The notes under the pieces: model-generated
Seen by the model: the letters and a program-made list of their open reading frames with translations, nothing else
Told to the model about the DNA's origin: nothing
The model's database searches: none
Program-made: the position numbers and the translations under genes
In this document: piece after piece, positions 1 through 8,739 of the stretch
Numbering within the stretch: the first letter of the stretch is position 1
Layout of the letters: the number at the start of each line of letters is the position of its first letter
Source of the DNA: Candidatus Nitrotoga fabula
GTDB taxonomy: Bacteria; Pseudomonadota; Gammaproteobacteria; Burkholderiales; Gallionellaceae
Assembly: GCF_905221025.1 (NCBI RefSeq)
Contig: NZ_CAJNBL010000003.1
Coordinates: 1-34,689, forward strand
DNA length: 34,689 bases
Direction: 5' to 3'

Positions 1-126
1 GTAGCTCAGGTCACGCTTGAGCGTAGCCCAGGATACGCCGAGCCGTTCCTGCAGTTCGATACGCGGAACGAATTTGCGGCCAGCCAGAGCCTGGTCTATC
101 TGGTAGATGCGTTCCATCCTGCTCAT
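1..126 (-). CDS. N-terminus of a WYL-type HTH transcriptional regulator (partial, runs off the left edge)
   Basis: Reading the minus strand from the ATG at 126 gives 42 codons open to the window edge, beginning MSRMERIYQIDQAL. The sequence continues with a helix-turn-helix of the type found at the start of WYL-domain/DeoR-like regulators, with the stretch ELQERLGVSWATLKRDL as the likely recognition region. Proteins of this family usually continue with a WYL ligand-sensing domain, which lies outside the window, so effector and targets cannot be judged. The next gene upstream on the other strand starts at about 781, leaving roughly 650 bases of non-coding DNA that may hold promoters for both. 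Confidence 0.75.
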   Translation of the reverse strand, partial: MSRMERIYQIDQALAGRKFVPRIELQERLGVSWATLKRDLSY

Positions 127-780
127 GAGGCTCTCCGCTGAAATGGCCAAAAATGCCGAGCGTATACCATGAGCCCGGGATGATCCTATCCGGACACAGA
201 AAAAAAGAGCGGGGAAATGGGTACCGTTCTGTGTTCTGGGTAGGAAATCCAGATCATTTTAAATTATATCGACCGTTTGGCAAAATTCCTGGACGTGCTT
301 TGTTGCTGGAGCACTTTACCTGCATGCTGAAGATTACAGGATGATCATGAACCCTGCGGGCAGATGCAGGATGACACGCCATTCCCCGAGCTGGGTGGAT
401 TGCACAGTAGAAGTCCCCTGCCCTGCTGCGGGAGGTTTTCGAGAATCAATGCACAAACCGGCAACATAAGGCCGCCTGCCGGGTTTCCTGTAGCTGACCC
501 CACTGCAATGCTTTCTGGCCCTGCAGAACATCAAAAAAATGGACTATACCCATCCATGATTGGAAAGCTGCGCGGAACCGGTTTACTATTCCGTTTGATG
601 ATAGGATGCCTGAGCGGCAAACCATGATCCGATTACACAAAATTCAGGACATTTCCCTTGGCATTGGATACCCCCCCAGGCGTAATTTACCCATTCGCAA
701 CGGATATCCGTTTTTGTTCCTGACATAGGCATATTAAAAGCAGATGAACCATTTTCAGAATCTGATTGGGAAGTTCGAGC
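127..780. other. Intergenic region with no convincing gene
   Basis: Short open frames exist on both strands, but none has a ribosome binding site together with a recognisable protein pattern. The stretch separates the WYL-type regulator (leftward) from the anti-sigma kinase gene (rightward), so promoters for both should lie here. I could not identify a clear -35/-10 pair. Confidence 0.5.
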
Positions 781-1269
781 ATGACTATGGAGAAACCTGA
801 AAATTCCATCCTGATGAAGAATACCGGGCGTAAAGAAGGTCAGGACAAGAAAGTTTTGCTCGACTGTCAGGTACCTTCACAACTCGAAGAAATCGAGAAA
901 CTGGCCGATGCCGTCAATCAGGTTTTACCGGATCCTGATCTGGCTTTCACGGCCAACCTGTGCCTGGAAGAATTGATATCCAACACCATTCTCCACGGTC
1001 TCAATGGAGCTGACGATCAGTTCATCCATGTTCAAATCAGTATTTCGAACGAATGGCTAGAAATCCTCCTCCGGGATAATGCGCCTCAGTTTGACCCTTT
1101 CATGCAAGCCCCCAAACCCAACCTGAGTCTGGATATAAACGAACGCCCGATCGGCGGTCTCGGTGTGCATATGGTGAAGACGCTGATGGACGTTGTCCAT
1201 GCTTCTTACGATGGCACAGGCAATTGGATTGTATTGCGTAAAAGCCTGCATCCCAAAACCACGAATTAA
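781..1269 (+). CDS. RsbW-like anti-sigma factor / serine kinase (HATPase_c_2)
   Basis: This 162-residue protein has the single-domain GHKL ATPase fold of RsbW/SpoIIAB anti-sigma kinases. The N box is EELISNTILHG (residues 63-73, with E64 and N68). The G1 box is RDNAPQFDP (98-106) and the G2 box is IGGLGVHMVK (124-133), so it appears catalytically complete. Family members bind a sigma factor or other target and are displaced by an unphosphorylated STAS antagonist, which they phosphorylate on serine. The likely antagonist is the STAS protein encoded convergently 21 bp downstream. I chose the ATG at 781, preceded by GGGAAG. A TTG at 766 and ATGs at 787 and 814 are alternatives, and the domain itself begins near residue 24. 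Its target is unknown because no sigma factor is encoded nearby. Confidence 0.85.
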   Translation: MTMEKPENSILMKNTGRKEGQDKKVLLDCQVPSQLEEIEKLADAVNQVLPDPDLAFTANLCLEELISNTILHGLNGADDQFIHVQISISNEWLEILLRDNAPQFDPFMQAPKPNLSLDINERPIGGLGVHMVKTLMDVVHASYDGTGNWIVLRKSLHPKTTN

Positions 1270-1290
1270 AAATTCTCCGGATACATTCAT

Positions 1291-1626
1291 TCAGACGAAA
1301 ACTGCAAGCGCCTCGGAAACAGAATCTTTCATTGTAAATACGGATGTAAAACCGCACATATCGAATACTGACCGGACATTGCCCTTGACGTTCGCTAGGC
1401 ACATCCGGCCACTTTTTTCATTCAGGAGCTTGGCCATAACCAGAAGTCCGCGCAAGCCTGCGCTGCTGATGTATTCCAGTTGTTCAAAATCGACGACAAA
1501 TTTAATATTCCCGCCAGAAATCATTTCCCGAATGTTTTTTTCATATTCTGGTGCTGTAACCGTGTCTAGCCTGCCGCTAACCGTCAGCACGGTGACATTA
1601 TTTTCTATTCTAGTCTGCAAATTCAT
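1291..1626 (-). CDS. STAS-domain anti-sigma factor antagonist (RsbV/SpoIIAA-like)
   Basis: A 111-residue single STAS domain. The hallmark stretch LEYISSAGLRGLL (residues 50-62) aligns with the phosphorylation loop of SpoIIAA, which places S55 at the phosphoserine position. The N-terminal strand pattern VTVLTVSGRLDT and the later VRSVFDMCGF are also typical. In known systems the unphosphorylated form binds the RsbW-type kinase and frees its target, while SpoIIE-type phosphatases remove the phosphate. It is the last gene of the minus-strand operon, starting only 5 bp after the stop of the ABC ATPase gene. It faces the stand-alone kinase gene across a 21-bp gap, so a complete phosphatase/antagonist/kinase set lies within 8 kb. 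Confidence 0.9.
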   Translation of the reverse strand: MNLQTRIENNVTVLTVSGRLDTVTAPEYEKNIREMISGGNIKFVVDFEQLEYISSAGLRGLLVMAKLLNEKSGRMCLANVKGNVRSVFDMCGFTSVFTMKDSVSEALAVFV

Positions 1627-1631
1627 AAATG

Positions 1632-2735
1632 TTATTCTTCGTGAGAGAGGTTTTTAACCTGGAATTCTAATCTGTTTTTACCGTTATGCCACTGATAGTC
1701 TATGCTTTCAGTCAGGTTCTTGATAATCGTAAATCCCAAATCATCGGTCAATCCATGGCTATCCAGCGGATTCGCCTTCTCCCCGGTGCTTTCACAGATC
1801 AGATCAAGGCGCCTGCTCTTTTCCGAATAGGCTATGGTCATATCCAGGATCATCTTACCCAGATAGGGAGCATAGATCTGCAGCAATTCTTCAATCAGCA
1901 GGAGCAGGTTGTACCTGGTCTTCTTTGGCAGTATCTGTTTCTCACAGAAAGCTTCAATTTCAGCATTCATGGCATACAGATCGTAATCGGGCGAAAGAAT
2001 GCGCCAGGTAAAACTGAGCGTTCTGTTGATGAATGCCCTGGTTTTATCCTTCTGCGGATTCTCGAAAATCTCGTCCGGGGTTCCCTCTTCGAAGATCAAT
2101 CCTTCATCCATGTATAACACCCGGTTGGATACATCACGGGCAAAATCCATTTCATGAGTAACGATTGCCATGGTTATTCCCTCCCTGGCGAGGCGGCGGA
2201 TCACCGAGAGCACTTCCCTGACCATGGTTGGATCCAGCGCCGAAGTCGGCTCGTCAAACAAAATAATCTCCGGTTCCATGGCCAGGCAGCGGGCAATCGC
2301 CACTCGCTGTTGCTGTCCTCCGGAAAGCTCTTCCGGATAGTTTTCTGCTTTCTCGGCAAGCCCGACCAGTCGCAACAGTTCAAGAGCCTTGGTTCGGGCC
2401 GCTTCCTTGCTCATTCCACGCAACCGGATCGGCGCGATGGTCAGGTTTTCCATCACGGAAAGATGGGAAAAAAGATTGAATGACTGGAACACCATATTCA
2501 TTTTCTGGCGGATTTTAGCCACGTCGGCTTTCTTGTCCAGAATGTTCACGCCATCAATATAAATGGACCCACCGCTAGGATAATCGAGCAGATTGAGGCA
2601 ACGCAGCAAAGTGCTTTTCCCGGTACCGGAAGGACCGATAATAGAGACAATCTCCCCTCTTTTGATTTCAGTGTTGATGTCCTTGAGCACGACTAGATCA
2701 CCAAACTTTTTTGAAAGATGCTCGATCCGGATCAT
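1632..2735 (-). CDS. Polar amino-acid ABC transporter ATPase fused to a degenerate RsbW-like ATPase domain
   Basis: Residues 1-240 form a standard GlnQ-type ABC ATPase. They contain Walker A GPSGTGKST (34-42), Q-loop Q84, signature LSGGQ (137-141), Walker B ending in E162 and H-loop H194. Family members of this type end near residue 245. Here about 125 extra residues follow, and they resemble an RsbW/SpoIIAB-like HATPase domain. IEELLQIYAP (281-290) sits where the N box should be, and DDLGFTIIKNL sits where the G2 box should be. The usual N-box asparagine is replaced by isoleucine (I287) and the GGLG of G2 is DDLG, so this domain probably does not act as a kinase and may instead bind the STAS protein. 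The ATG overlaps the stop of the permease gene by 4 bp (ATGA), which implies translational coupling and a shared complex. Confidence 0.9.
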   Translation of the reverse strand: MIRIEHLSKKFGDLVVLKDINTEIKRGEIVSIIGPSGTGKSTLLRCLNLLDYPSGGSIYIDGVNILDKKADVAKIRQKMNMVFQSFNLFSHLSVMENLTIAPIRLRGMSKEAARTKALELLRLVGLAEKAENYPEELSGGQQQRVAIARCLAMEPEIILFDEPTSALDPTMVREVLSVIRRLAREGITMAIVTHEMDFARDVSNRVLYMDEGLIFEEGTPDEIFENPQKDKTRAFINRTLSFTWRILSPDYDLYAMNAEIEAFCEKQILPKKTRYNLLLLIEELLQIYAPYLGKMILDMTIAYSEKSRRLDLICESTGEKANPLDSHGLTDDLGFTIIKNLTESIDYQWHNGKNRLEFQVKNLSHEE

Positions 2736-5700
2736 TTTCTGGCTGCCTTTTGCCGTTTGTATTTCGGGCTGGTAGCCCGCTCAAGATTTTCCAGTAGCTG
2801 CATCATAATCCATGCGATTACGAAATACAGGATCGCCACCATGACCAGCGGGAAAAAGGCATCAAAGGTACGACTGCGAATGATATCGCTGGCCTTGGTG
2901 AGATCCTGGACTGCAATATAACCGACAATGGACGTCATCTTGACCAGTGAAATAAATTCCCCCTTATATACCGGTAGAATACGCTGCACAGCCTGCGGAA
3001 GAACAATATAGACAAACGTCCTGAACTTGCTGAAACCCATGGCGATACCCGCCTCGACCTGACCTTTTCCGACCCCCTCAATGCCTGACCGGAAGATTTC
3101 AGAAACATAGGCACCAAAATTCATCCCCAGTGAAATAATCGCAACCAGCACCGGGCTGATATTGACCGATGCAAAGACCACATAAAAAATCAGCATCAGC
3201 AAAACCAGAACCGGCGTTCCCCGGATAACGTTGATATAGATCCTGGCAGGCAGATTGAGAACCTCCCTCTTTGACATCCGCATAAAGCAGATCAGCGCAC
3301 CTAGCAGCGTTCCCAGGATCGACGCAAAGATGGAAATGACCAGGGTGGTCTTCAGCCCGTCCCAGATCAGGAGATACCGATTTTCCTGAATGATGTTGCT
3401 GTAGAAACTGTTGCTCACCCTTGCGATGAATGATGGAGACCCGGTTGCCGCGCTGGGCTCGGCACCATACGCAGCAATATTCTTCCTGAGAGCGAAAACC
3501 TTGGTGGCCATCTCATAATACGAATCGGAAAAATGAATCTGTTTTTTTCTTTCTTCCGTGATATAGATCGAGCTGATCACCATGTCGACTTTGCCAGAGG
3601 AAACCGCAGCAATCAGGCTGCCGAAATCCATGTTGGAATACCGGATTTCCTTCCCCAGATACGCCGCAAATCTCTGTGCAAGCTCGATATCCAGTCCGAC
3701 CAGCTGATTATCCAGCACGGCTGCGAAAGGGAATCCATTATCGCTGATGCCCACAACCATCACGCCGTTTGTTTTGGAGTTTTTGATGACCGGCATGCGC
3801 GTTTCGCCTTTTTCCATCCAGCGATGAATCATGTCCGCATAGACGCCGCTTTGCCTGATCTGCGATAAAAACTGATTAAATTGATCTCGCAATGCTTCAT
3901 TGTCTTTTTTGAATCCTGCTCCAACCGGGAACGAAAACAAGGAATCCCCCAATAACCCCAGGGTATCGTCCTGGCGCATAATTTCGCGCAGGGGATCGGC
4001 ATCAAACAGAGCAGCATCCACCTTGCCTGACTTGACCGCCAGTGCGACATCTGCGGGAGATTTATACTGGAGAATCGTGGCATCCGGATAATGTTTCGTT
4101 GCATACGTGTCATGCGCGGAGCCAACCAGCACTCCAATTCGCTTGTCTTTCAGGTCTGCGGCCGTAGCAAGCATGGCCCCCCGATTTTTCGTGACATCGT
4201 TTTTCCTGGCAGCCGTTCCATATCCCACATCCATACCGGAAGGTGAAGACTGTCTGACCAGGGCTGAAATATCATTTTCAATGTACGGAAGGGCGAACGA
4301 CACCAGGGTTTTACGCTCTTCCGTCACATTAAAATTGGAAAGAGCAAAATCAATTTTGCCTGACTGTAGCGCAGGGATCAGGCTTTCAAAATTCATGTCT
4401 ATGATCTCGATTTTTTTCCCAAGACGCGACCCAATGAGCTCTCCGAGCTCAACATCCAGGCCAGTCAATACACCATTCGCCAGGAATGAAAAGGGTTCAA
4501 TGGTGGCGCTCGTCCCCATTCTCAGTATCCCCTTGCTGCGAGTAGCATTTACCGGGGCGATCTGCGGCGTAATCTTGTATTTGGCATCAATCCATTTCGC
4601 TCTCAGGTGCTGCAGGATTTGTTCCTGTTTCAATTCGGATAACACCCTGTTTATTTCGGACAGCAACTGCGTATTATCTTTCCGGATGGCGGCGGCAACT
4701 TCCAGCACATCCACTCGTTCATCCAGAATCACCAGGTCCGGGTTTTTCTCAACAAGATTCAACAGCACGCTTTTGTCATAGACAAAGGCATCGGCCTTGC
4801 GGCTCTTGACTGCAATAGCCACATCCGCTGCGGAAGTGAACACCTGAAATGTTGCGTTCGGGAAACGCCTGCGGGCGGCCAGGTCTCCGGCGGAGCCATT
4901 CAAAACACCAATTCTCTTGCCGTCAATATCCTGTAGTTGCGATATCTCATGACCGCTGCCCGATGGGGTTGAGGACAACAACGGCATTTCCGCAGCAGGC
5001 TTTTTGACCAGCATGACCTGGGCATTGTCATAATAGGGCTGCGTAAAATCGACAAATTTTCTGCGTTCCTCCGTTGCAGTCATGCCAGTCACGATCAGAT
5101 CCACCTTGCCTGATTGCAGCGCTGGAATCAGGGCCATGAATTTCATGTTCAGAAATTCGACCGGTCTTTGCAGCCTGGCGCCGATAATACGTGCAAGCTC
5201 ACCGTCATGTCCGGTTACCCGGCCATTTTTGTCCACAAAGCTGAATGGCTCCCTTGTGGCGCTGACGCCTATTTTTAGCGGTTCTCCAGTAGTGGGAAGC
5301 GTTAAGTCAAGTTCTTCATAAGGGGTCAAATCCGGTTTGAACCAGCGCTTTTTCATGGATTCCAGCGTTCCGTCGCTCTTCAGCTCGGCGATAATCCGGT
5401 TCAAAGTGGTTAAAAACTCATCATTGCCTTTTCTCAGCGCGATCGCGGTAGCCTCGTGATCCAGCGGCTCGAGTAGCACCCTGAATTCCGGATTTTTTTT
5501 CGAAACTTGAAGAGCCGCAGGGTATGCCGTCACAATCGCATCGAGCTGACCGGATTTCATCGCGGCAACGGCATCCATCACATCATCAAAACTTTTGACG
5601 TGCGCATCTGGGAACCGGTTTATAACAATCGCTTCGCCGGTTGAACCCGTCATCGCGCCGATTCTTGCATTTTTTGCATCCTCAAGGCTGGCAATGACCA

Positions 5701-5794
5701 TTTCATTTTTTTTACAACCGCTGAAAATAGCGATTACCGTCAGCAAGATCAGCCAGAACAGCGAAGCCTTTTTCGTGTACGCAATGCTGATCAT
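2732..5794 (-). CDS. Multi-domain amino-acid-binding / ABC permease fusion (GlnP-like) with split binding domains
   Basis: A 1020-residue fusion that begins with a lipoprotein-type signal (hydrophobic 12-24, then FSGC with C27). Residues about 40-155 resemble only the second half of a type II periplasmic binding protein. Residues 170-402 and 422-662 are two complete SBP_bac_3-type domains, each with the PFSF near the start and TEER in the hinge region. Residues 677-771 are only the first half of a further domain. A permease domain follows (about 805-1005) with an EAA-type loop near 914-940. It resembles GlnP of Gram-positive GlnPQ systems, where tandem binding domains are fused to the permease, but the half-domain arrangement is unusual. 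Polar amino acids are the likely substrates; the exact ligands cannot be read from sequence. It starts 1 bp after the phosphatase stop and overlaps the ATPase start. Confidence 0.9.
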   Translation of the reverse strand: MISIAYTKKASLFWLILLTVIAIFSGCKKNEMVIASLEDAKNARIGAMTGSTGEAIVINRFPDAHVKSFDDVMDAVAAMKSGQLDAIVTAYPAALQVSKKNPEFRVLLEPLDHEATAIALRKGNDEFLTTLNRIIAELKSDGTLESMKKRWFKPDLTPYEELDLTLPTTGEPLKIGVSATREPFSFVDKNGRVTGHDGELARIIGARLQRPVEFLNMKFMALIPALQSGKVDLIVTGMTATEERRKFVDFTQPYYDNAQVMLVKKPAAEMPLLSSTPSGSGHEISQLQDIDGKRIGVLNGSAGDLAARRRFPNATFQVFTSAADVAIAVKSRKADAFVYDKSVLLNLVEKNPDLVILDERVDVLEVAAAIRKDNTQLLSEINRVLSELKQEQILQHLRAKWIDAKYKITPQIAPVNATRSKGILRMGTSATIEPFSFLANGVLTGLDVELGELIGSRLGKKIEIIDMNFESLIPALQSGKIDFALSNFNVTEERKTLVSFALPYIENDISALVRQSSPSGMDVGYGTAARKNDVTKNRGAMLATAADLKDKRIGVLVGSAHDTYATKHYPDATILQYKSPADVALAVKSGKVDAALFDADPLREIMRQDDTLGLLGDSLFSFPVGAGFKKDNEALRDQFNQFLSQIRQSGVYADMIHRWMEKGETRMPVIKNSKTNGVMVVGISDNGFPFAAVLDNQLVGLDIELAQRFAAYLGKEIRYSNMDFGSLIAAVSSGKVDMVISSIYITEERKKQIHFSDSYYEMATKVFALRKNIAAYGAEPSAATGSPSFIARVSNSFYSNIIQENRYLLIWDGLKTTLVISIFASILGTLLGALICFMRMSKREVLNLPARIYINVIRGTPVLVLLMLIFYVVFASVNISPVLVAIISLGMNFGAYVSEIFRSGIEGVGKGQVEAGIAMGFSKFRTFVYIVLPQAVQRILPVYKGEFISLVKMTSIVGYIAVQDLTKASDIIRSRTFDAFFPLVMVAILYFVIAWIMMQLLENLERATSPKYKRQKAARK

Positions 5795-5795
5795 G

Positions 5796-7733
5796 TCAGG
5801 CGATTCCCTTTTTTGCCATTTTTATCGCCAGCATGGTAATGTCGTCGGATTGCGGCGCTCCGTTGGCATGCTGTGCCACCTCAGAACTGATGAAATGAAT
5901 CATTTTTGCCAGATCATCCCGTGGGGCGCCCTGCAACGCTTTCAGCATCCTCTCCTGACCATACAGGGCATCCTCCGGATTCTTTGCCTCCGTCACGCCA
6001 TCGGTGTAAAGAAACAGGGTGGCATCCGGCTCCAGGGTTAGCCGTTCCGTCACAAACACCGTTCCGGACAGGGCGCCCAGCATCAACCCCGGTTTTGGAG
6101 TGAGATACCGCACTCCATGTGAATCGAGAATCAGCGGCGGGTTATGGCCGGCATTGGCATAGCGTACATCCCCGGTCGTAATATCCAGAATAGCGCAGAA
6201 TACCGTGGTGAACATGCAGTTTTCATTATCCAGCGCAAGTATGTTATTGACAGAGGATAGAATCTTGTCCGGCTCGCCCAGCCGCTGGCCTTCAGTCTTC
6301 AGGAGGGTTTTGGCCACCATCATATACAGTGCAGCGGGAACCCCCTTGTCTGAAACGTCCGCAATGAGGAAGCACAAATGGTTCTTGTCGATGAAAAAGA
6401 AGTCGTAAAAGTCCCCCCCTACCTCTTTGGCTGGAACCATGGATGCGTAGATATCAAATTCGGGGTGATCGGGAAAAGGAGGGAAAATGCGCGGCAACAA
6501 ACTTGCCTGGATATTGGTCGCAACCTTGAGCTCGCTCTGGATACGTTCCTTGCTGGCGGTCGTCTCGGTCAGGTTCCTGATGTATTCCTTAAGCGACTCC
6601 CTCATTACCTGGAAGTTGTGCGCAAGCTCCCCAACCTCATCATTGGATCGCGTCGCTGGCAATTCCACGTCAAAATGTCCCGCAGCGATCTCATCCGTCG
6701 CTCCCGTCAGCAATCGCAACGGTTTTATGATCGTCCTGGCAATGTAGATTACCACCAGTGTCAGCAGCAGAATCCCGACAAAACCCATCATCATCATGGT
6801 CATGCTTAATTTCCTGACATTCTCCAGGAGCTCCTCCTCCGGGAAAACAACAGCAAGAGTCCACCCTGTCGAAGGAATCGGCGTGTAATACATCCAGCTG
6901 TCGAAACCTACCAGGCTTTGATAATGGATGAAGCCTGTTTCGCCCCGGATCATTTTCTTGCCCAGCTCCCGCAGTGATGGGTCATTGCGCCCCTCCGCGA
7001 TGCTGAAAAATGTCTCATTCATGATGGCATCCTTCATGGGATGGGCCAGAATCATTCCATTGCGGGAAAGCAAAGCTGCATAACCGGTTTTGAGAATCTT
7101 GATCGAGGAGATCAGTTGGGTCAGGGAATCGAGGGAAATATCTGAAATCACAATTCCCTTGAGCTGTTTTCCACTGGCGGTATCCTTGTAAAAGGGAACC
7201 GAACAGGTAGACTTCAGAATATTGCCAGCACCTTCATCAAAATAGGGTTCACTCCATTCCAGCTTACCCAGCTCCCGCGGAATCTGGTACCAGTCCCAAT
7301 AGGGATAGGGGAAATCAAGATAGGCTTTTTCCAGTCGCCTGAAGGAAATTTTTCCATTTTCACGGTAGAAATAGGGGGCATACAAATGCGATGCAGCGTT
7401 GAAGGCATAAGGCTCAAAGGCCACGCCCGCGCCAGAGATTTCCGGATTTTGTTCAATGCTGGATCGGATCAACGTGAGCAATTCCCGCTCGTTATGCGGG
7501 CTGGTTTCCAGCGAACGAGCGATTCCTTCCGTAACTTTGGCAACCGCCGCCAGTTCCGTTTCTACCCGGTGAACCAGCGACATGGCAAGATTCCGCGAAT
7601 TGCTCTCCAGCTCCTGCTGCAGAATGACGCGGGACTGGTAATAATTATAGCCAAGCGTCAGGGCAAAGATGACTGCGTTAAAGAGCGAGATCACCAGAAC
7701 AAATTTAACGACGATACTATTTTTGAACGGCAT
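5796..7733 (-). CDS. Membrane sensor phosphatase: dCache-HAMP-SpoIIE (RsbU-like PP2C)
   Basis: A 645-residue protein. TM1 lies at about 8-29, a periplasmic double Cache sensor at 40-305, TM2 at 311-333, HAMP at about 334-386, then a short linker helix and a SpoIIE/PP2C phosphatase domain (405-640). Metal-binding residues are visible in GGDFYD (D441), IADVSDKG (D459), YTDGVTE (D578) and SDDIT (D630/D631), so it should be active. RsbU-type enzymes dephosphorylate STAS antagonists; the STAS protein at the end of this operon is the obvious substrate. The Cache domain has YWDWYQIP where amino-acid-binding dCache domains typically show an Arg before WY, so a plain amino-acid ligand is uncertain. 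GGAGG lies just upstream of the ATG, and the start overlaps the previous gene by 17 bp. Confidence 0.92.
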   Translation of the reverse strand: MPFKNSIVVKFVLVISLFNAVIFALTLGYNYYQSRVILQQELESNSRNLAMSLVHRVETELAAVAKVTEGIARSLETSPHNERELLTLIRSSIEQNPEISGAGVAFEPYAFNAASHLYAPYFYRENGKISFRRLEKAYLDFPYPYWDWYQIPRELGKLEWSEPYFDEGAGNILKSTCSVPFYKDTASGKQLKGIVISDISLDSLTQLISSIKILKTGYAALLSRNGMILAHPMKDAIMNETFFSIAEGRNDPSLRELGKKMIRGETGFIHYQSLVGFDSWMYYTPIPSTGWTLAVVFPEEELLENVRKLSMTMMMMGFVGILLLTLVVIYIARTIIKPLRLLTGATDEIAAGHFDVELPATRSNDEVGELAHNFQVMRESLKEYIRNLTETTASKERIQSELKVATNIQASLLPRIFPPFPDHPEFDIYASMVPAKEVGGDFYDFFFIDKNHLCFLIADVSDKGVPAALYMMVAKTLLKTEGQRLGEPDKILSSVNNILALDNENCMFTTVFCAILDITTGDVRYANAGHNPPLILDSHGVRYLTPKPGLMLGALSGTVFVTERLTLEPDATLFLYTDGVTEAKNPEDALYGQERMLKALQGAPRDDLAKMIHFISSEVAQHANGAPQSDDITMLAIKMAKKGIA

Positions 7734-8739
7734 TCGCCCTCCAGACGAAATCGCGGTATGCGGGATATTTTCGAATCAATCCGTTTTCTTGCATGACAAG
7801 GCCCACCGCCTCGTAATCCTGCTCTGCAAGGAAGCCCATTTTCCCCGTGGGTCTGACCGGCATCATCAGGTCACGCATCCGGTCCAGCATCCATTTCTGT
7901 TGCACACGGTTGGCGGGCAGATGAGCCTCGCGCATATATTTAATAACGATATCCAGTGTTTCATCCGGGTGATCGAAGGCATATCGCCACCCTTCCAGCG
8001 ACGCATCGACAAAGGCGGCAGCCAGCGAAGGATCCTTCTGGAGGGTCTTGTTCATCGTGTAAATCCCGTCTTCCAGAAAATTCATTCCCTGATCCCGGAG
8101 GAACATGACATTCAATTCCTCCGGGTCGATTCCGGAATTGATGATGGTGTGATACTCGTTGTACCACATGGCTGAAGTCACATCGATGCCACCGCGCAGA
8201 AAGAGATTGACAGAGTGGGACTGGCGTACTTCCCGAACCTTGGTACGGTTCCTGGCGAAGATCGCCCGGGGCGGGATAGACACGTCCCCTTCCCACAACC
8301 CCACCTTTTTACCTTCCATGTCTGCAATGGAGTGGATACCGGAAGTTTTTCGGGAGATCAGCATCATCGACGACCGCTGGTTAATCTGGGCCAGGTTTAC
8401 GAGATGGGTACCCGCAATCCGGTGCTGCAATGCGGTAGTCAGCCACAGTACGGCAAAATCGGTGGTACCTTTCCGCAGGGCATCCGCAGGGGAATGTCCC
8501 GGCCCGGCCCTGAGAATTTTAAGATCAATCCCGTACCGGGCATAGATTCCCTTCTCCAGAGCCACGTAATACCCGGCAAACTGGGCCTGCGGGCTCCACA
8601 GCGGCATCAGGGTCGCACTCTTCAATGGCGTGCCAGCGGCAACAAGCCGGGGCAAGAAAAAAACTGCAAGCAGCAGGACGAAAATCCATGAGATGAGCAG
8701 GTACGATTGACGCCGGGTTTGATTCGGATACCAGATCAT
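7717..8739 (-). CDS. NMT1/THI5-like ABC-type substrate-binding protein
   Basis: A 340-residue protein with one N-terminal hydrophobic segment (about 14-34) ending near VAAG, either a signal peptide or a membrane anchor. The body follows the NMT1/THI5 pattern. A first stretch, LWSPQAQFAGYYVALEKG, is followed by YGIDLKI, a SPADALRKGTTDFAVLW segment, and a second lobe starting MEGKKVGLW. Relatives bind pyrimidine or thiamine precursors, taurine or sulfonates, so the ligand here is open. It is the first gene of the operon and overlaps the SpoIIE phosphatase start by 17 bp. It does not belong to the same binding-protein class as the polar amino-acid domains in the 1020-residue fusion, so it may act as a ligand-sensing accessory to the Cache phosphatase rather than feed the permease. 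An AGGGGGG stretch precedes the ATG. Confidence 0.85.
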   Translation of the reverse strand: MIWYPNQTRRQSYLLISWIFVLLLAVFFLPRLVAAGTPLKSATLMPLWSPQAQFAGYYVALEKGIYARYGIDLKILRAGPGHSPADALRKGTTDFAVLWLTTALQHRIAGTHLVNLAQINQRSSMMLISRKTSGIHSIADMEGKKVGLWEGDVSIPPRAIFARNRTKVREVRQSHSVNLFLRGGIDVTSAMWYNEYHTIINSGIDPEELNVMFLRDQGMNFLEDGIYTMNKTLQKDPSLAAAFVDASLEGWRYAFDHPDETLDIVIKYMREAHLPANRVQQKWMLDRMRDLMMPVRPTGKMGFLAEQDYEAVGLVMQENGLIRKYPAYRDFVWRANAVQK

